Position numbers and translations under genes: made by a program. The notes under the pieces were generated by a model. That model made no database searches, had not been told where the DNA came from, and saw nothing but the letters and a program-made list of their open reading frames with translations. From Dipteronia dyeriana (lineage: Eukaryota; Streptophyta; Magnoliopsida; Sapindales; Sapindaceae), in contig CM065297.1 in the NCBI GenBank assembly GCA_032871835.1, forward strand, positions 31,195,598-31,259,597: a stretch of 64,000 nucleotides of DNA. Reading direction: 5' to 3'. Below, piece after piece: positions 53,994 through 64,000 of the stretch (its first letter is position 1; every line of letters begins with the position of its first letter).

Positions 53994-55510
53994 TCACGGT
54001 CCACCGCAAGGTCGAGAAATGTTAGCATAGTGAAGACCTTTTGAATAACTTTTAATCGAACTCTTTGTTGTCCCATTTCGTTTATTATATCTATTCAGCA
54101 AGCCGTGTTGCCTGTCTAATTCAATTGTTAGGGTTTTTGGAGGGACAACAGTGAATCTTGGGTTTCCTCGTACAGGCATTTCTACAAGTTCCTTGAGCAT
54201 TTGGTTTCTGTGATGCTTCGCCGATCTAAAGCAATATTCATCATGTGATATTCAGAGTTGTACTGCAATCTATATAAATATAGTAAGACTTAGAGTAGAA
54301 AAATCAGTTATCAAGGAATAAAAAAAATTCTAGAGTCTTTTAAAAGGAAGACATAATCCATATACATTACTCTCATTGAACCATGTGCACAATTGTTGAT
54401 CAGGAATACACCACAATCAAAACTATTAGGCTGGATTGAACATTCAACATATGCTTGGACGATAAAGGATTTGAACTCAAAATTTAATGTGAGGATTTCA
54501 GAAAAGTACCGGTCTAGTAATGTAGGCTGCATATGGCAAAATTTAAATTAACAAATTTATTCTTGAGTAAATTCATTACTGAATTCAGGATACATACAAT
54601 ATTTTTTACCGACTACATTCTTCGTTCATTATGCTCATCCATAGGGGAGATATCCCAGAGTTTGACCTTTTTTATCAAAATATTTATCACCAACAAGAAC
54701 CAATGCACACTCTCCTCGTTCATGGGAATAAAAAGTTGCACAATGACTAATCAAGTTCAGTGATGACACCAAGTTACACGTGATAGACTCTTTTTTTTTC
54801 TGTTGTATCGTGATATTAGTTATATTTCTATATTTAAATAGCACAATCTTGTCGCACTCATTCTCAGACCTCATAACATGTGAGATAGCTCAGGCATCCG
54901 ACCAATTTCAATTCTGCCAAATGACTTGTGGATGACACGCTTGCACAAGTCTGTGATGATGAATGGGCAAGGTATGAACGTCTACATATATATTGGTATA
55001 AAGAAATACGACCTAATGTCCATAAGTTTTGTTAAAGTAAGAATTAAAAAAATAAGATCGAATTTAAGGAGCTAACCGAAAAGTACGTTAACAGATACCA
55101 CACTCGTTTTGAAGAATCACAGGACAAATTGTACATGACCATATTAATGAGCTACACAATGATGATAAATTATGTAAATTAAATGAGTACATTGGATGTA
55201 AACGAAAAAAATGAAAAGGAAGTATGGATGCTCACGCTATCATTCAACCAGCTCTTGGGTAAAAGATTGACCATATCATTGCGACATAGATGCAGCTTGT
55301 CATTAATAATGATGGGGAAACTGAAATACAAAGCAGATAACTGAAATGGGACACGTATATTTTGATTTCTATAATAAAATGTGTGATCGCTATATGATTT
55401 TCTGAACGTTAAATATTGAGCAAAATCACACATATAAATTGCCAAAGACAATAGATTAACACAGAGGACCGTGATCAACAACAATGTGATATCAATTTCA
55501 CCTTCCATTC
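53994..55510 (-). pseudogene. Ulp1-type (C48) cysteine protease remnant with introns
   Basis: Minus strand, right to left. HLCRNDMVNLLPKSWLND (55290-55230) is the N-terminal part of the Ulp1 fold, followed by gtgagc, a plausible donor. IPMNEESVHWFLLVI (about 54727-54690) carries the catalytic His (HW at 54700-54705), with KKVKLWDISP after it (probable Asp). SIQPNSFDCGVFLINN (54450-54400) carries the Gln and Cys (DCG at 54410-54418). A C-terminal piece lies at 54200-53994. All catalytic residues are visible, but stops lie between them, some of which introns may explain. Such domains occur in host SUMO proteases and as cargo in plant Mutator and CACTA transposons; which applies is unclear. Confidence 0.62.
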
Positions 55511-55585
55511 TTTGTTGTTGAGTGACTGAACAAAACGTTCAATAAATGAAGGTCGTCATCTGAAAATGACACGAGATGGTCATTT

Positions 55586-58054
55586 TATTAGGATTATTCT
55601 CGATAGCAAGAGTATAATAATGTATTTGACAATCTTTTCATATTAATAAAGTGATTTCTATTTTAACAAATCTGATAGCATTTATAGTTTAATTATTATA
55701 ATTGTCAAAAGTAAATAATCATAAGGTCAAAAGACTATGAGAAAATAAGGATTGTTCATACAACTAGATATGTATGAGGTAGACACAATTCTTTAGTTAA
55801 TCTTGAATAACATTCTCAACTTAAGATAAAAGGTTGGGCGTCTTTATCTTGTCAAAGTTGTAGATTCTTTTGCTAGCATTTGAGTGGGATCAAATGTGTT
55901 ATGATGAGTCTAAAATCATCAAAGTGTGGTGTCTTTGGGCAAAAGAATCTAGTGCACTAGGTGCATCGAATAGGATCACAGTGAATTACTTTATCCAAAA
56001 CCGTCAATCGATAAAAAATTTGATTAGAAGACAATCAGAGAGTCTATCTCAATCCTGAGATAAATGATGGACTTATGGTTGCAATTGTTATCATTTGAGC
56101 TATCAATGAGTACGATTATATAGCACAGTCTATCCTCGATAGTTTGGTGGTATTCATTTGTTAATCGATAGAGGACTTCATTTTTAGATATGGACATCGG
56201 AAATTCATTTATTGAATGAGAGTAGAATACCATCATACAGATGTTTTGATGTATTGGATATTAAATCTTAACGTTAAGTTTTCAATAGTGTCTATTGAAA
56301 CATGGCTTCTGGACAAGTCAAAATATCCAAGTTCAAAATGTGGTCATATGAGTAAATATGGTAACTTGGAGAGCTATAGGCGGTCTATGAGCTCTAGACG
56401 ATTACTGGTATTCTTCACAAGGATACACTTTCTCCAATAAGGTTGTCTAGGATATGAATGAGTAACATCAACTTATTCTATCTTTATTTAAGTGTTCAAT
56501 TTTAGTTCTTTAGTGGAATGAACTAAAATTAAATAGATTGAACCTAAGTGAATCATTTGTTGATTGTGATTAGGTTGTGTCTATTGGAGCTTAAATTTAG
56601 ATAGCCCACCAAGATCCTCAATCCACATGAACTTGCATGGATCACTTGATATATTCTACCGGACCAATTTAGGGGTCTATCTTGAATTATATTGAGGCAT
56701 GTGGACTTGTTTCTTTTTGTAAGAATGGGTCTAGTTCACATGTGGACTTTTTATGAAGGTCAAATGGATTTAAAAAAATAAGAAAATAATATATTGGCCC
56801 ATATATATGGTTTGGGCGGTAAGGCTATTTAGAATAGCTCAATTATTTTATTTTATTATTTAATTAAATGGAAATTAATTAATTTGTTTGATTAATTAAT
56901 TATTTAATTAAAAGTCAAAATCGTTTTCTAATAGGAGATGGTCTCCTAATATTATACTACTGTTTGTAGTATAATTAATATTAAAGATTATATTTGATAA
57001 GTAGATAAATAAAATGAGTTATTTATCTAATCAGATTGGAAAGTCTTTAATATGGTTACAAACACACTATTGAGTTGGATTAGGAGTCTTGGTGTAGGAT
57101 AGAATTCCTTTTTGAAAAGGATTCTTAACCACCAAGTAATTCTACCTAAACAAAGGATTCTTAACAACCAAGTAATTCCTTCTTAGGAAAATAATTAAGT
57201 TTTCTAATACATATCCTATGAATTTCGGCCAGCCTATGTGTATATAGGTGAGGATAGAATTCCTTTTAGAAAATGATTCTTAACTACCAAATAAATCCAC
57301 CTAAGGAAAGGATTCTTGTCAACCAAGTAAATCCTTCTTAGAAGAGGATTTATAATCCTTCTTAAGAGAGGATTTATAATCCTATATATATCTCTTGTAA
57401 TTTTCAGCCAGCCTAAGTAATTCTAAGAGTGAATTTCGGCCAGCCCTAGCATAATTTCAAGAGAAGATTTTGGCTAGCCTAGGTAATTCTTTGTGGAGAG
57501 AATTCGGCCATCATAGGAATTTTGAGGGAGAAAAAACTGATTTTGCTCTAAACAAAATTCGATCAACTCTAAGAAATAGTGTGTGATTCGGAAAAAAAGA
57601 AATAGGAAGAAAAAACGTTTGCTTTTCGATAGTACACTAGTAGCCTTTACATCAAAATGTTTTGTGTACAACATCGAATCAAGGTTCACGCGAGTTTCAA
57701 TCAAATTGATTGATAATTCACAAGTGACCTAACGTTCTTTGTTTTCTTCTTGGAGGATTATTGTAACTAACTAAGAGAACGATTTTGTTTGTTTCCATCC
57801 TCAGGTATACGATTTAAAGAAAGGGATCCCACACTCCTAGGTGATTCACGTTCGTGATTGGATTGGAAGATCTTGCGGAATTGATTTGGTGCTTGTTCAA
57901 TCGTCACGAGAAAAAGGTACGGCACTTTTTATATACATCAATAAATCTAAGGTAAAGGTTCTCGTTGCATAAAAGGGAAAAAAAATATTTATATGCAAAC
58001 CCTAATTTTCGTTTTCTCATGCTTCCGTTACGTTTTAAACCGTTTTTTTCTACA
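55586..58054 (+). mobile_element. Copia C2 5' LTR, 2469 bp
   Basis: It begins tattaggattattctcg (consensus TGTTRGGATTATG) and ends tttctaca before the primer site. It is the longest copy because the short-repeat region near its 3' end (57085-57510) is expanded. The C1-type TATAAAAG motif is missing (gctatttagaatagctc instead, about 56822). Flanking 5 bp on the left: cattt. Confidence 0.93.
57085..57510 (+). repeat. Minisatellite-like region in copia C2 LTR
   Basis: Repeated units of the type ggattcttaaccaccaagta plus aatccttcttagga occur at least five times, followed by several attttcggccagcc-type units. C1 and the solo LTR have fewer. This accounts for much of the LTR length difference. Confidence 0.7.
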
Positions 58055-58056
58055 AT

Positions 58057-58072
58057 TGGTATTAGAGCCAGG
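58057..58072 (+). other. tRNA-iMet primer binding site, copia C2
   Basis: TGGTATTAGAGCCAGG, one mismatch (C to T) to the initiator-Met complement, 2 nt after the LTR. Confidence 0.92.
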
Positions 58073-59414
58073 TTATACCCTTGATAATTGATGTATGTGT
58101 TCGTGAATCTTTTTCTTTTTATTGTATATATGTATGTTTTATAAAGAGATGACACTTTAGGTATTCGCATATATATTTACATTGGAATGTATGGATATAT
58201 ATATATATATGGTTTATATGTGGTTTGTTATTGCTCATTTTGGTCCTATAATTTCAATGTATTTTGTTTTGGGATTGTAATAAGAAGGGTGGTCTATCAT
58301 CGCCATAATTTCCTTTTTGGTAGTTGCTAAGTTTTTTTTTTGTGAAAAAAAAAACCTACAGTATTTTATTATTTAAATTCTTTTGTAATACATTCAAGTA
58401 TCGAAGACTCGAAGGTTTGAAGATTAGGAGCAACCGGAACAAGTTTGATACCATGCAAGCCGTAACAACGAACGTGCGTGCGAAGAGCACGTAGCCACGT
58501 TTGTTGTGGCATGGGCTGTGCACAGCAGCCCTTTGGAAGCCATGGACTGCTCATGGCAGCCCTTTATGGGTTTGTGGCATGCGCACGACCATGGGTAGGG
58601 GCAAAGGGTGCGCACGCCCATGGGAGGTAGCCGAGAAATTCTAGACAACGAAGGTCGTGTGAAGACTTGTTCGCTAAGAAATGAGTTTTTGTATTCCAAG
58701 ACATATGTAATTTACTTGTTTTTCTAGGATGGACCAAAATTGTAGCTATTTATATTTTCATAAATATTACAATGTTTGTCATTGTTTGATAACATGTCAT
58801 ATATAACAGGAGTGCCACTCATATATCTCTTTTGGTATAAACATACACTGAATGGTTTAAGTATCTAAATTGGCATCAAGATAACTTGGTAAATCATTCT
58901 TTGAAATTCGATCACATGCCTTAAACAATTGAGTGGGAGAAGGTGTTTTGGAACACCTACGGCCTCCAAGTTTAGTTGAGCTTTATGTTTCGTAAATAAA
59001 CTCCCAAGAGGTATTCTTGAATGGAATTGAGCAAGATACTTCCTTACAATGATAGACTAGACAATTAGCCCAAACGATATCTACTCCCAAAGGAGGAATA
59101 TTCATGAGGGATTATATTGAAGGTCGATAACTTGGTAACACACTCGATGTGAGTTTATTAATATCCTCCCAAGAGTTCTTGTTAATAAAATCACAAGGCT
59201 AAAATTGAAAACGTTGGTTGTTATGTTAACAATTAGGTGGGACCTAGTCCAACTAGTAAATGTTACGAATTCCCAAATGAGGCATGACATTTATGGGTGT
59301 TGGATCACCGTTCAATTTTTACGATTTAATTATTTTATTTAATTCAAGATAAATAATCGAAAGTGTTATATCATGATTATTTACTTATATAATTTTTGTT
59401 GTTGCTTAGAAATC
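58073..59414 (+). mobile_element. Copia C2 untranslated leader
   Basis: Aligns with C1 11009-12389. It has a short TA tract (about 58195-58211) and the same GC-richer patch (58400-58640), with an antisense ORF of 91 codons at 58424-58699. In this copy a motif around gcagcccttt is duplicated. No protein-coding evidence on the sense strand. Confidence 0.75.
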
Positions 59415-60238
59415 ATGACCTCATCCCTAATCAACATCCTTAAAGACAATACTTTAACTGGTGATAATTAGGTCACACGGAAAAGGAAAATTGGGCTTTT
59501 ATTGCAATCCGAAAAGCATAAGTTCATTCTGTGCACTCCTAAACCTTCTACTCCTACTAATGAATCTACTCAGGAGAAAAGAGATAAGTATCAGCAGTGA
59601 GAGTCTTCTGATGAGATGGCTAAATGTTACATTATGGCCACCATCACCAACGTGTTGCAACAGCGACATGAAGGAATGGAGATTGTTGCTGATATAATGA
59701 TGTCTCTTGAGGAGATGTTTGCCATGAGGTCTAGGACGACTAAGAGAGAGGCAGTGACTGCTTTTATGAATCTTAGGATGAAACCTGGACATGTTGTGAA
59801 AGATCACATGATGAAAGTCATAGCACATCTCAACATTGCTGAACTGAATGGTGCTGCGATAGATGGTGAGACCAAAATTGACATGATTGTCAACTCACTG
59901 TCGGATTTCTTTAATCAATTCAAGTTGGACTACACCTTGCATAATAAGGAATACACATTGCAATGCCTGATTCAAGATGTTCAATGCGCGGAAAAAATCC
60001 TTGTGAAAGGTAAGGATCAAGAGATTTATACCGTAGGTAAAGTTGCTGTTGTTAAGACCCATAAGAAGGTCAATAAACAACAAAAGAAAAAGCAACTAGG
60101 ACCTACAAAGAAGGAGACAAAGAAAGTAACCAAGATCAAAGGGAATTGTTTCCTTTATGGTGAAAAGGGACATTGGAAAAGAAGTTGCCCAAAGTCTCAA
60201 GACAAAATGGAAGAAGGTAATATTAATTATCTTGAAAC
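59415..60238 (+). pseudogene. gag pseudogene, copia C2
   Basis: The ATG at 59415 (MTSSLINILKDNTLTGDN) meets a stop at once (tag at about 59469) and another at about 59598. From 59616 the frame is open: MAKCYIMATITNVLQQRHEG, then RTTKREAVTAFMNLRMKPGH and IVNSLSDFFNQFKLDYT (UBN2-type copia Gag). The zinc knuckle is CFLYGEKGHWKRSC, with the second Cys changed to Tyr; C1 keeps CFLC. The open frame runs on into protease and integrase. Confidence 0.92.
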
Positions 60239-60660
60239 ATGTTTTTTGGAGGATTCTATGGACTCTTGGATCATAGACTCCGGAGCAGCTAATCATGTTT
60301 GTTTTTCCTTACAGGGGTTCAAGAAAAGGAGAAGGCTTAATAAGAACAAATTCAACTTTTGTTTAGGCAATGGAGCATTGGTGTCTGCTAGTTCAGTGGG
60401 AGATATTAGAATTAGTTTAGATTCTTATTGGAATTTAGATTTAATAGACGTTTATTATGTACCTCAATTCAAGAGGAATTTAATTTCAGTTTCTTGTTTA
60501 ATTAAATTTGGTTATTCTGTTACTTTTAATAAAAAATTTATTGTTAGTAAGGATGACAAAATTATTTGCAAAGGTACATTGGAAAACGGTTTATTCTATT
60601 TGCATGGAAATATCTCTCACTTGTTAGACACGGAATCAACGGAACCTAATCATAAAAGAG
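60239..60660 (+). pseudogene. Aspartic protease, copia C2
   Basis: In the same open frame as gag. DSWIIDSGAANHVCFSLQGF has the intact DSG active site, then LGNGALVSASSVGDIRISLD and DVYYVPQFKRNLISVSCLIK. It is better preserved than in C1, where the Asp is His. It ends around SHLLDTEST before the integrase region. Confidence 0.9.
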
Positions 60661-61650
60661 TAAAATTATCAAAAGATGAAACCTACCTATGGCATTTGCA
60701 CTTATGTCATATTAACCTTAATAGGATTAAAAGATTGGTAAGTGACGGACCTCTAAGTTACTTAAAAGTTGATGATCTACCAACTTGTGAATCTTGTTTG
60801 GAAGGTAAAATGACCAAAAGGTCGTTTACGACCAAAGGCGCAAGAGCCATTAAAGGTTTAGGATTGATGCACACTGATGTGTGTGGACCTTTGAGCATTC
60901 AAGCTAGAGGTGGATATGAGTACTTCATCACTTTCAACGATGATCACTCAAGATTTGGCTATGTGTATCTCATGAGACATAAGTCAGATGTTTTTGCTAT
61001 GTTCAAACCATTTAAAGCTGAAATACAAAATCAGCTTGAGAAATGCATAAAAATCTTGGGTTTGATCGTGGTAGAGAATATCTATCTGGTGAATTTCAGC
61101 AATATCTTATTAATAATGGAATAATTTCTCAGTTTTCTGCACCAGGCACACCTCAACAAAGGGGTGGCAGAAAGGAGAAATAGAACTCTTTTGGATATGG
61201 TTAGGTCTATGTTGAGTTATTCAATGCTCCCTAATTCTTTTTGGGGATATGATTTACAAACTGCAATGTACATTCTAAATGATGTACCATCTAAGTCGGT
61301 TCCTAAAATGCTGCATGAGTTGTGGATCGGGCGAAAGCCTAGTTTACAACACTTAAGGATATTTGGATGTCCTGCGCACGTGTTAAAAGGAAAGATAGAA
61401 AAGATGGAGTCCCGTTTAGAAACATGCATATTTGTAGAGTATCCAAAAGGAACAAAAGGATATTATTTTTATAGTCCTTCAGATCTTGAAGTATTTGTTT
61501 CAACAAATGCTAAATTTCTGGAAAAGGACTATATGAATAATTTTGTGCCTAAAAGTAGAATTATCCTGAATAAGCTTTTAGGAGATACAATTCCACAAGT
61601 GGTTTCACAACCTAGCCCAATTGTAAGTTCCGTACCAACACAAGATCAAT
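60661..61650 (+). pseudogene. Integrase, copia C2
   Basis: Zinc region: YLWHLHLCHINLNRIKRLV and CESCLEGKMTKRSF. Core: LMHTDVCGPLSIQARGGYEY (first Asp) and FGYVYLMRHKSDVF. The second Asp block is broken by a frameshift at about 61058 (GFDRGREYLSGEF in another frame). Stops follow near 61124. The frame resumes at 61164 with MAERRNRTLLDMVRSMLSYS and runs through RKPSLQHLRIFGCPAHV to PIVSSVPTQDQ and a stop at 61650. Confidence 0.92.
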
Positions 61651-62460
61651 AATCTACCATACATCGTCGTAGTGGGAGGGTAGTTAGACAACCAGAGAGA
61701 TTCATCGGTCTAGGAGAATCTGTAGAGAATCTTCCGGACGACGATGATCCCTATACGTACAAGGAAGCTACGGAAGATGTTGATTGTCGCAATTGGCAAA
61801 AGGCAATGCAATCTAAAATTGAATCTATGTTCAAAAACAAAGTCTGGTCTCTTGTAGACTTGTCTAAAGGGATAAAACTCATCAGGTGCAAGTGAATATT
61901 CAAGAGGAAAAAAGAAATGAAAGGAAATGTGGAAACCTTTAAATCTAGATTGGTAGCTAAAGGTTATAAACAGAAGGAAGGTATCGATTATGAAGAAACC
62001 TTCTCTCTTGTTGCCATGCTTAAATCCATTAGGATACTCTTATCCATTGCGGCATCTCTAGACCTAGAGATTTGGCAAATGGACGTCAAAACAGCTTTCC
62101 TTAATGGAAGTCTTGACGAAAGCATCTACGTGATGCAACCAGAAGGTTTCATTGAAAAGGGCCAAGAGGAAAGGGTATGCAAGTTGCAAAGATCCATATA
62201 TGGATTGAAGCAAGCATCCAGATCCTGGAACATAAGATTCGATCAAGTAGTGACAAGTTTTGGATTTATTCAAAACCTTGATGAACCTTGTGTATACAAA
62301 AGGATTAAAGGCGACAAGTTGGTTTTCCTAGTTCTTTACGTTGATGATATACTACTCATCAGAAATGATGTAGGTGTATTGACATCAATAAAAAAAATGG
62401 TTGGAAAAACAATTTGATATGAAGCACTTAGAAGAAGCAAGTTATATTCTTAGTATCTAA
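61651..62460 (+). pseudogene. Reverse transcriptase, copia C2
   Basis: The N-terminal part (WQKAMQSKIESMFKNKVWSL) is read in another frame from the previous block, with a stop (tga) at about 61893. From 61917 it is open: [58 protein letters not shown] and [14 protein letters not shown] with YVDD at about 62338. An extra A in an A-run at about 62395 shifts the frame before the C-terminal part ([14 protein letters not shown]). Confidence 0.93.
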
Positions 62461-63323
62461 GTCATAAGGGATAGAAAGAATAGAACGATTACATTATCCC
62501 AAGCTTCATACATAGATAAAATCTTGTCTAGGTTTTCCATGCAAGATTCCAAGAAAGGTATGTTACCTTTCAGACATGGAATCAAACTTTCTAAGGAACA
62601 AGTTCCTAACAATGAGCTTGAAGAGCAATTCATGAGTAGAGTTCCATACGCATCGGCAGTTGGAAGTCTCATGTATGCAATGCTCTGAACTAGACCAGAT
62701 ATTTATGTTGCTGTGGGCATAGTTAGCAGGTTTCAATCGAAACCTGGTCTTGATCACCGGACGGCAGTCAAGCATATTTTCAAGTATCTTAGGAGAATGA
62801 GAGATTATATGTTTGTATACTTTGAAGGGGATTTAATTCCCGTTGTGTATACAGATTCTAATTTCCAGTCAGATTCTGACTCCAGGAGATCAACATCAGG
62901 ATCTGTGTTTACTATTGGAGGAAGGGAAGTCATATGAAGGAGTATCAAGCAATCTTGTATTGTTTATTCAACCATGGAAGCCGAGTATGTTGCCGCATGC
63001 AAGGCTGTAAAAGAGGTTGTCTGGCTCCGCCAATTCTTGATTGACTTGGAAGTGGTTCCTAATGCGAATAAGCAAATCACTATCTATTGTGATAATATTA
63101 GATCATAGGCTAATTCGAGAGAACCAATAAGTCAGAAGAGAGGGAAACACATTGAAAGAAAGTATCACCTTCTAAGGGAAATTGTACATAAGGGTGACGT
63201 GACGATTACCAAGATCGCGTCAGTAGAAAATCTAGCAGATCCCTTTACAAAGGCTCTTCCATAAAAGAGTTTTGATGGGCATCTAGAGAACATGGGGATG
63301 AGAGATATGACACATTTGATATA
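62461..63323 (+). pseudogene. RNase H, copia C2
   Basis: After the RT connection (KLSKEQVPNNELEEQF, then SAVGSLMYAML and a stop at about 62687), RNase H follows: VSRFQSKPGLDHRTAVKHIF, VVYTDSNFQSDSDSRRSTSG (Asp; the usual TDSDFQ reads TDSNFQ), TMEAEYVAACKAVKEVVWL (Glu), ITIYCDNIR then a stop, and SVENLADPFTKALP (Asp). It ends HLENMGMRDMTHLI before the polypurine tract. Stops at about 62934, 63108 and 63262 show decay. Confidence 0.92.
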
Positions 63324-63338
63324 GAGCAAGTGGGAGAT
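63324..63338 (+). other. Polypurine tract, copia C2
   Basis: gagcaagtgggagat, identical to C1 at 23518-23532, directly before the 3' LTR. Confidence 0.9.
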
Positions 63339-64000
63339 TGTTAGGATTATGCTCGATAGCAAGAGTATAATAATGTATTTGACAATATCTTCGTATTAAT
63401 AAAGTGATTTCTATTTTAACAAATCTTATAGCATTTATAGTTTAATTATTATAATTGTCAAAAGTAAATAATCATAAGGTCAAAAGATTACGAGAAAAGA
63501 AGAATTGTTCATACAACTAGATATGTATGAGGTAGACACAATTCTTTAGTTAGTCTTGAATAACATTCACAACTTAAGATAAAAGGTTGGGCGCCTTTAT
63601 CTTGTAAAAGTTGTAGATTCTTTTGCTAGCATTTGAGTGGGATCAAATGTGTTATGATGAGTCTAAAATCATCAAAGTGTGGTGTCTTTGGGTAAAAAAA
63701 TCTAGTGCACGGGGTGCATTGAATAAGATCAAAATGAAATACTTTATCTAGAACCGTCAATTGATAAAAGTTTTCATTTGAAGATAATCGGAGAGTCAAT
63801 CTCAATCCTGAGATAAATGATGGACTTATGGTTGCAAGTGTTATCATTTGAGCTATCAATGAGTACGATTATATAGCATAGTCTATCCTCGATAGTTTGG
63901 TTGTATTCATTTGTTAATCGATAGAGGACTTCATTTATAGATATGGACATCGTGGCACCATTTATTGAGTGAGAGTAGAATACCATCATATGGATGTTTT
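63339..64000 (+). mobile_element. Copia C2 3' LTR, cut by window edge
   Basis: It begins tgttaggattatgctcg and follows the 5' LTR at 55586 with few differences for 662 bp, to the window end. About 1.8 kb should continue outside. Confidence 0.95.

Noticed and set aside
1..64000. Search for tRNA, rRNA or intact host genes
   Set aside because: None recognised on either strand; only tRNA primer complements next to LTRs were found.

Overview
The window is a block of nested, decayed LTR retrotransposons from a flowering plant's nuclear genome. I see no intact host gene. The evidence is structural: long terminal repeats, tRNA primer sites, polypurine tracts, 5-bp target duplications, and broken gag, protease, RT, RNase H and integrase frames typical of plant Ty1/copia and Ty3/gypsy elements. 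Every pol is interrupted by stops or frameshifts, so nothing here looks autonomous. The species cannot be named from this sequence.

Three families account for most of it. (1) G1, a Ty3/gypsy chromovirus-like family, possibly CRM-related because pol runs through the polypurine tract into the LTR. It includes a chain of three internal regions sharing four LTRs (1-7152, plus strand), one complete element (15493-22713, minus), a solo LTR (47401-48253, plus) and an unusual LTR-4bp-LTR locus (48456-50053, minus). (2) T, a Tat-like Ty3/gypsy family with an extra RNase H domain, 3'-UTR tandem repeats and an antisense extra ORF. Copy D lies at about 7700-8945 plus 25568-31970 (minus), copy E at 45842-53407 (minus) and copy F at 36276-45841 (plus). 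(3) C, a Ty1/copia family with LTRs of 2.0-2.5 kb. Element C1 spans 8946-25567, C2 runs from 55586 past the window end, a solo LTR sits at 42584-44855 and an LTR stub at 35673-36275.

Nesting order can be read off directly. T copy D was split by copia C1, which was then split by the complete G1 element (duplication aatct). T copy F sits against copy E in opposite orientation, and F's own 3' LTR was split by a copia solo LTR. Copy E also took two separate G1-type insertions about 200 bp apart (duplications cagca and gaagc). The chain at the left end landed in an LTR of a different copia type.

Two patches fit none of these families. At 32200-34240 there is a degenerate minus-strand polyprotein remnant, possibly an endogenous pararetrovirus. 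At 53994-55510 there is an intron-bearing remnant of a Ulp1-type cysteine protease on the minus strand. A likely third type of gypsy LTR lies at about 34540-35400. The most notable observations are the 2-LTR-circle-like junction in the 48456-50053 locus, a leader intron present in some G1 copies and cleanly missing in another, a pol deletion shared by sibling G1 copies, and the antisense ORF and tandem repeats in the T family.
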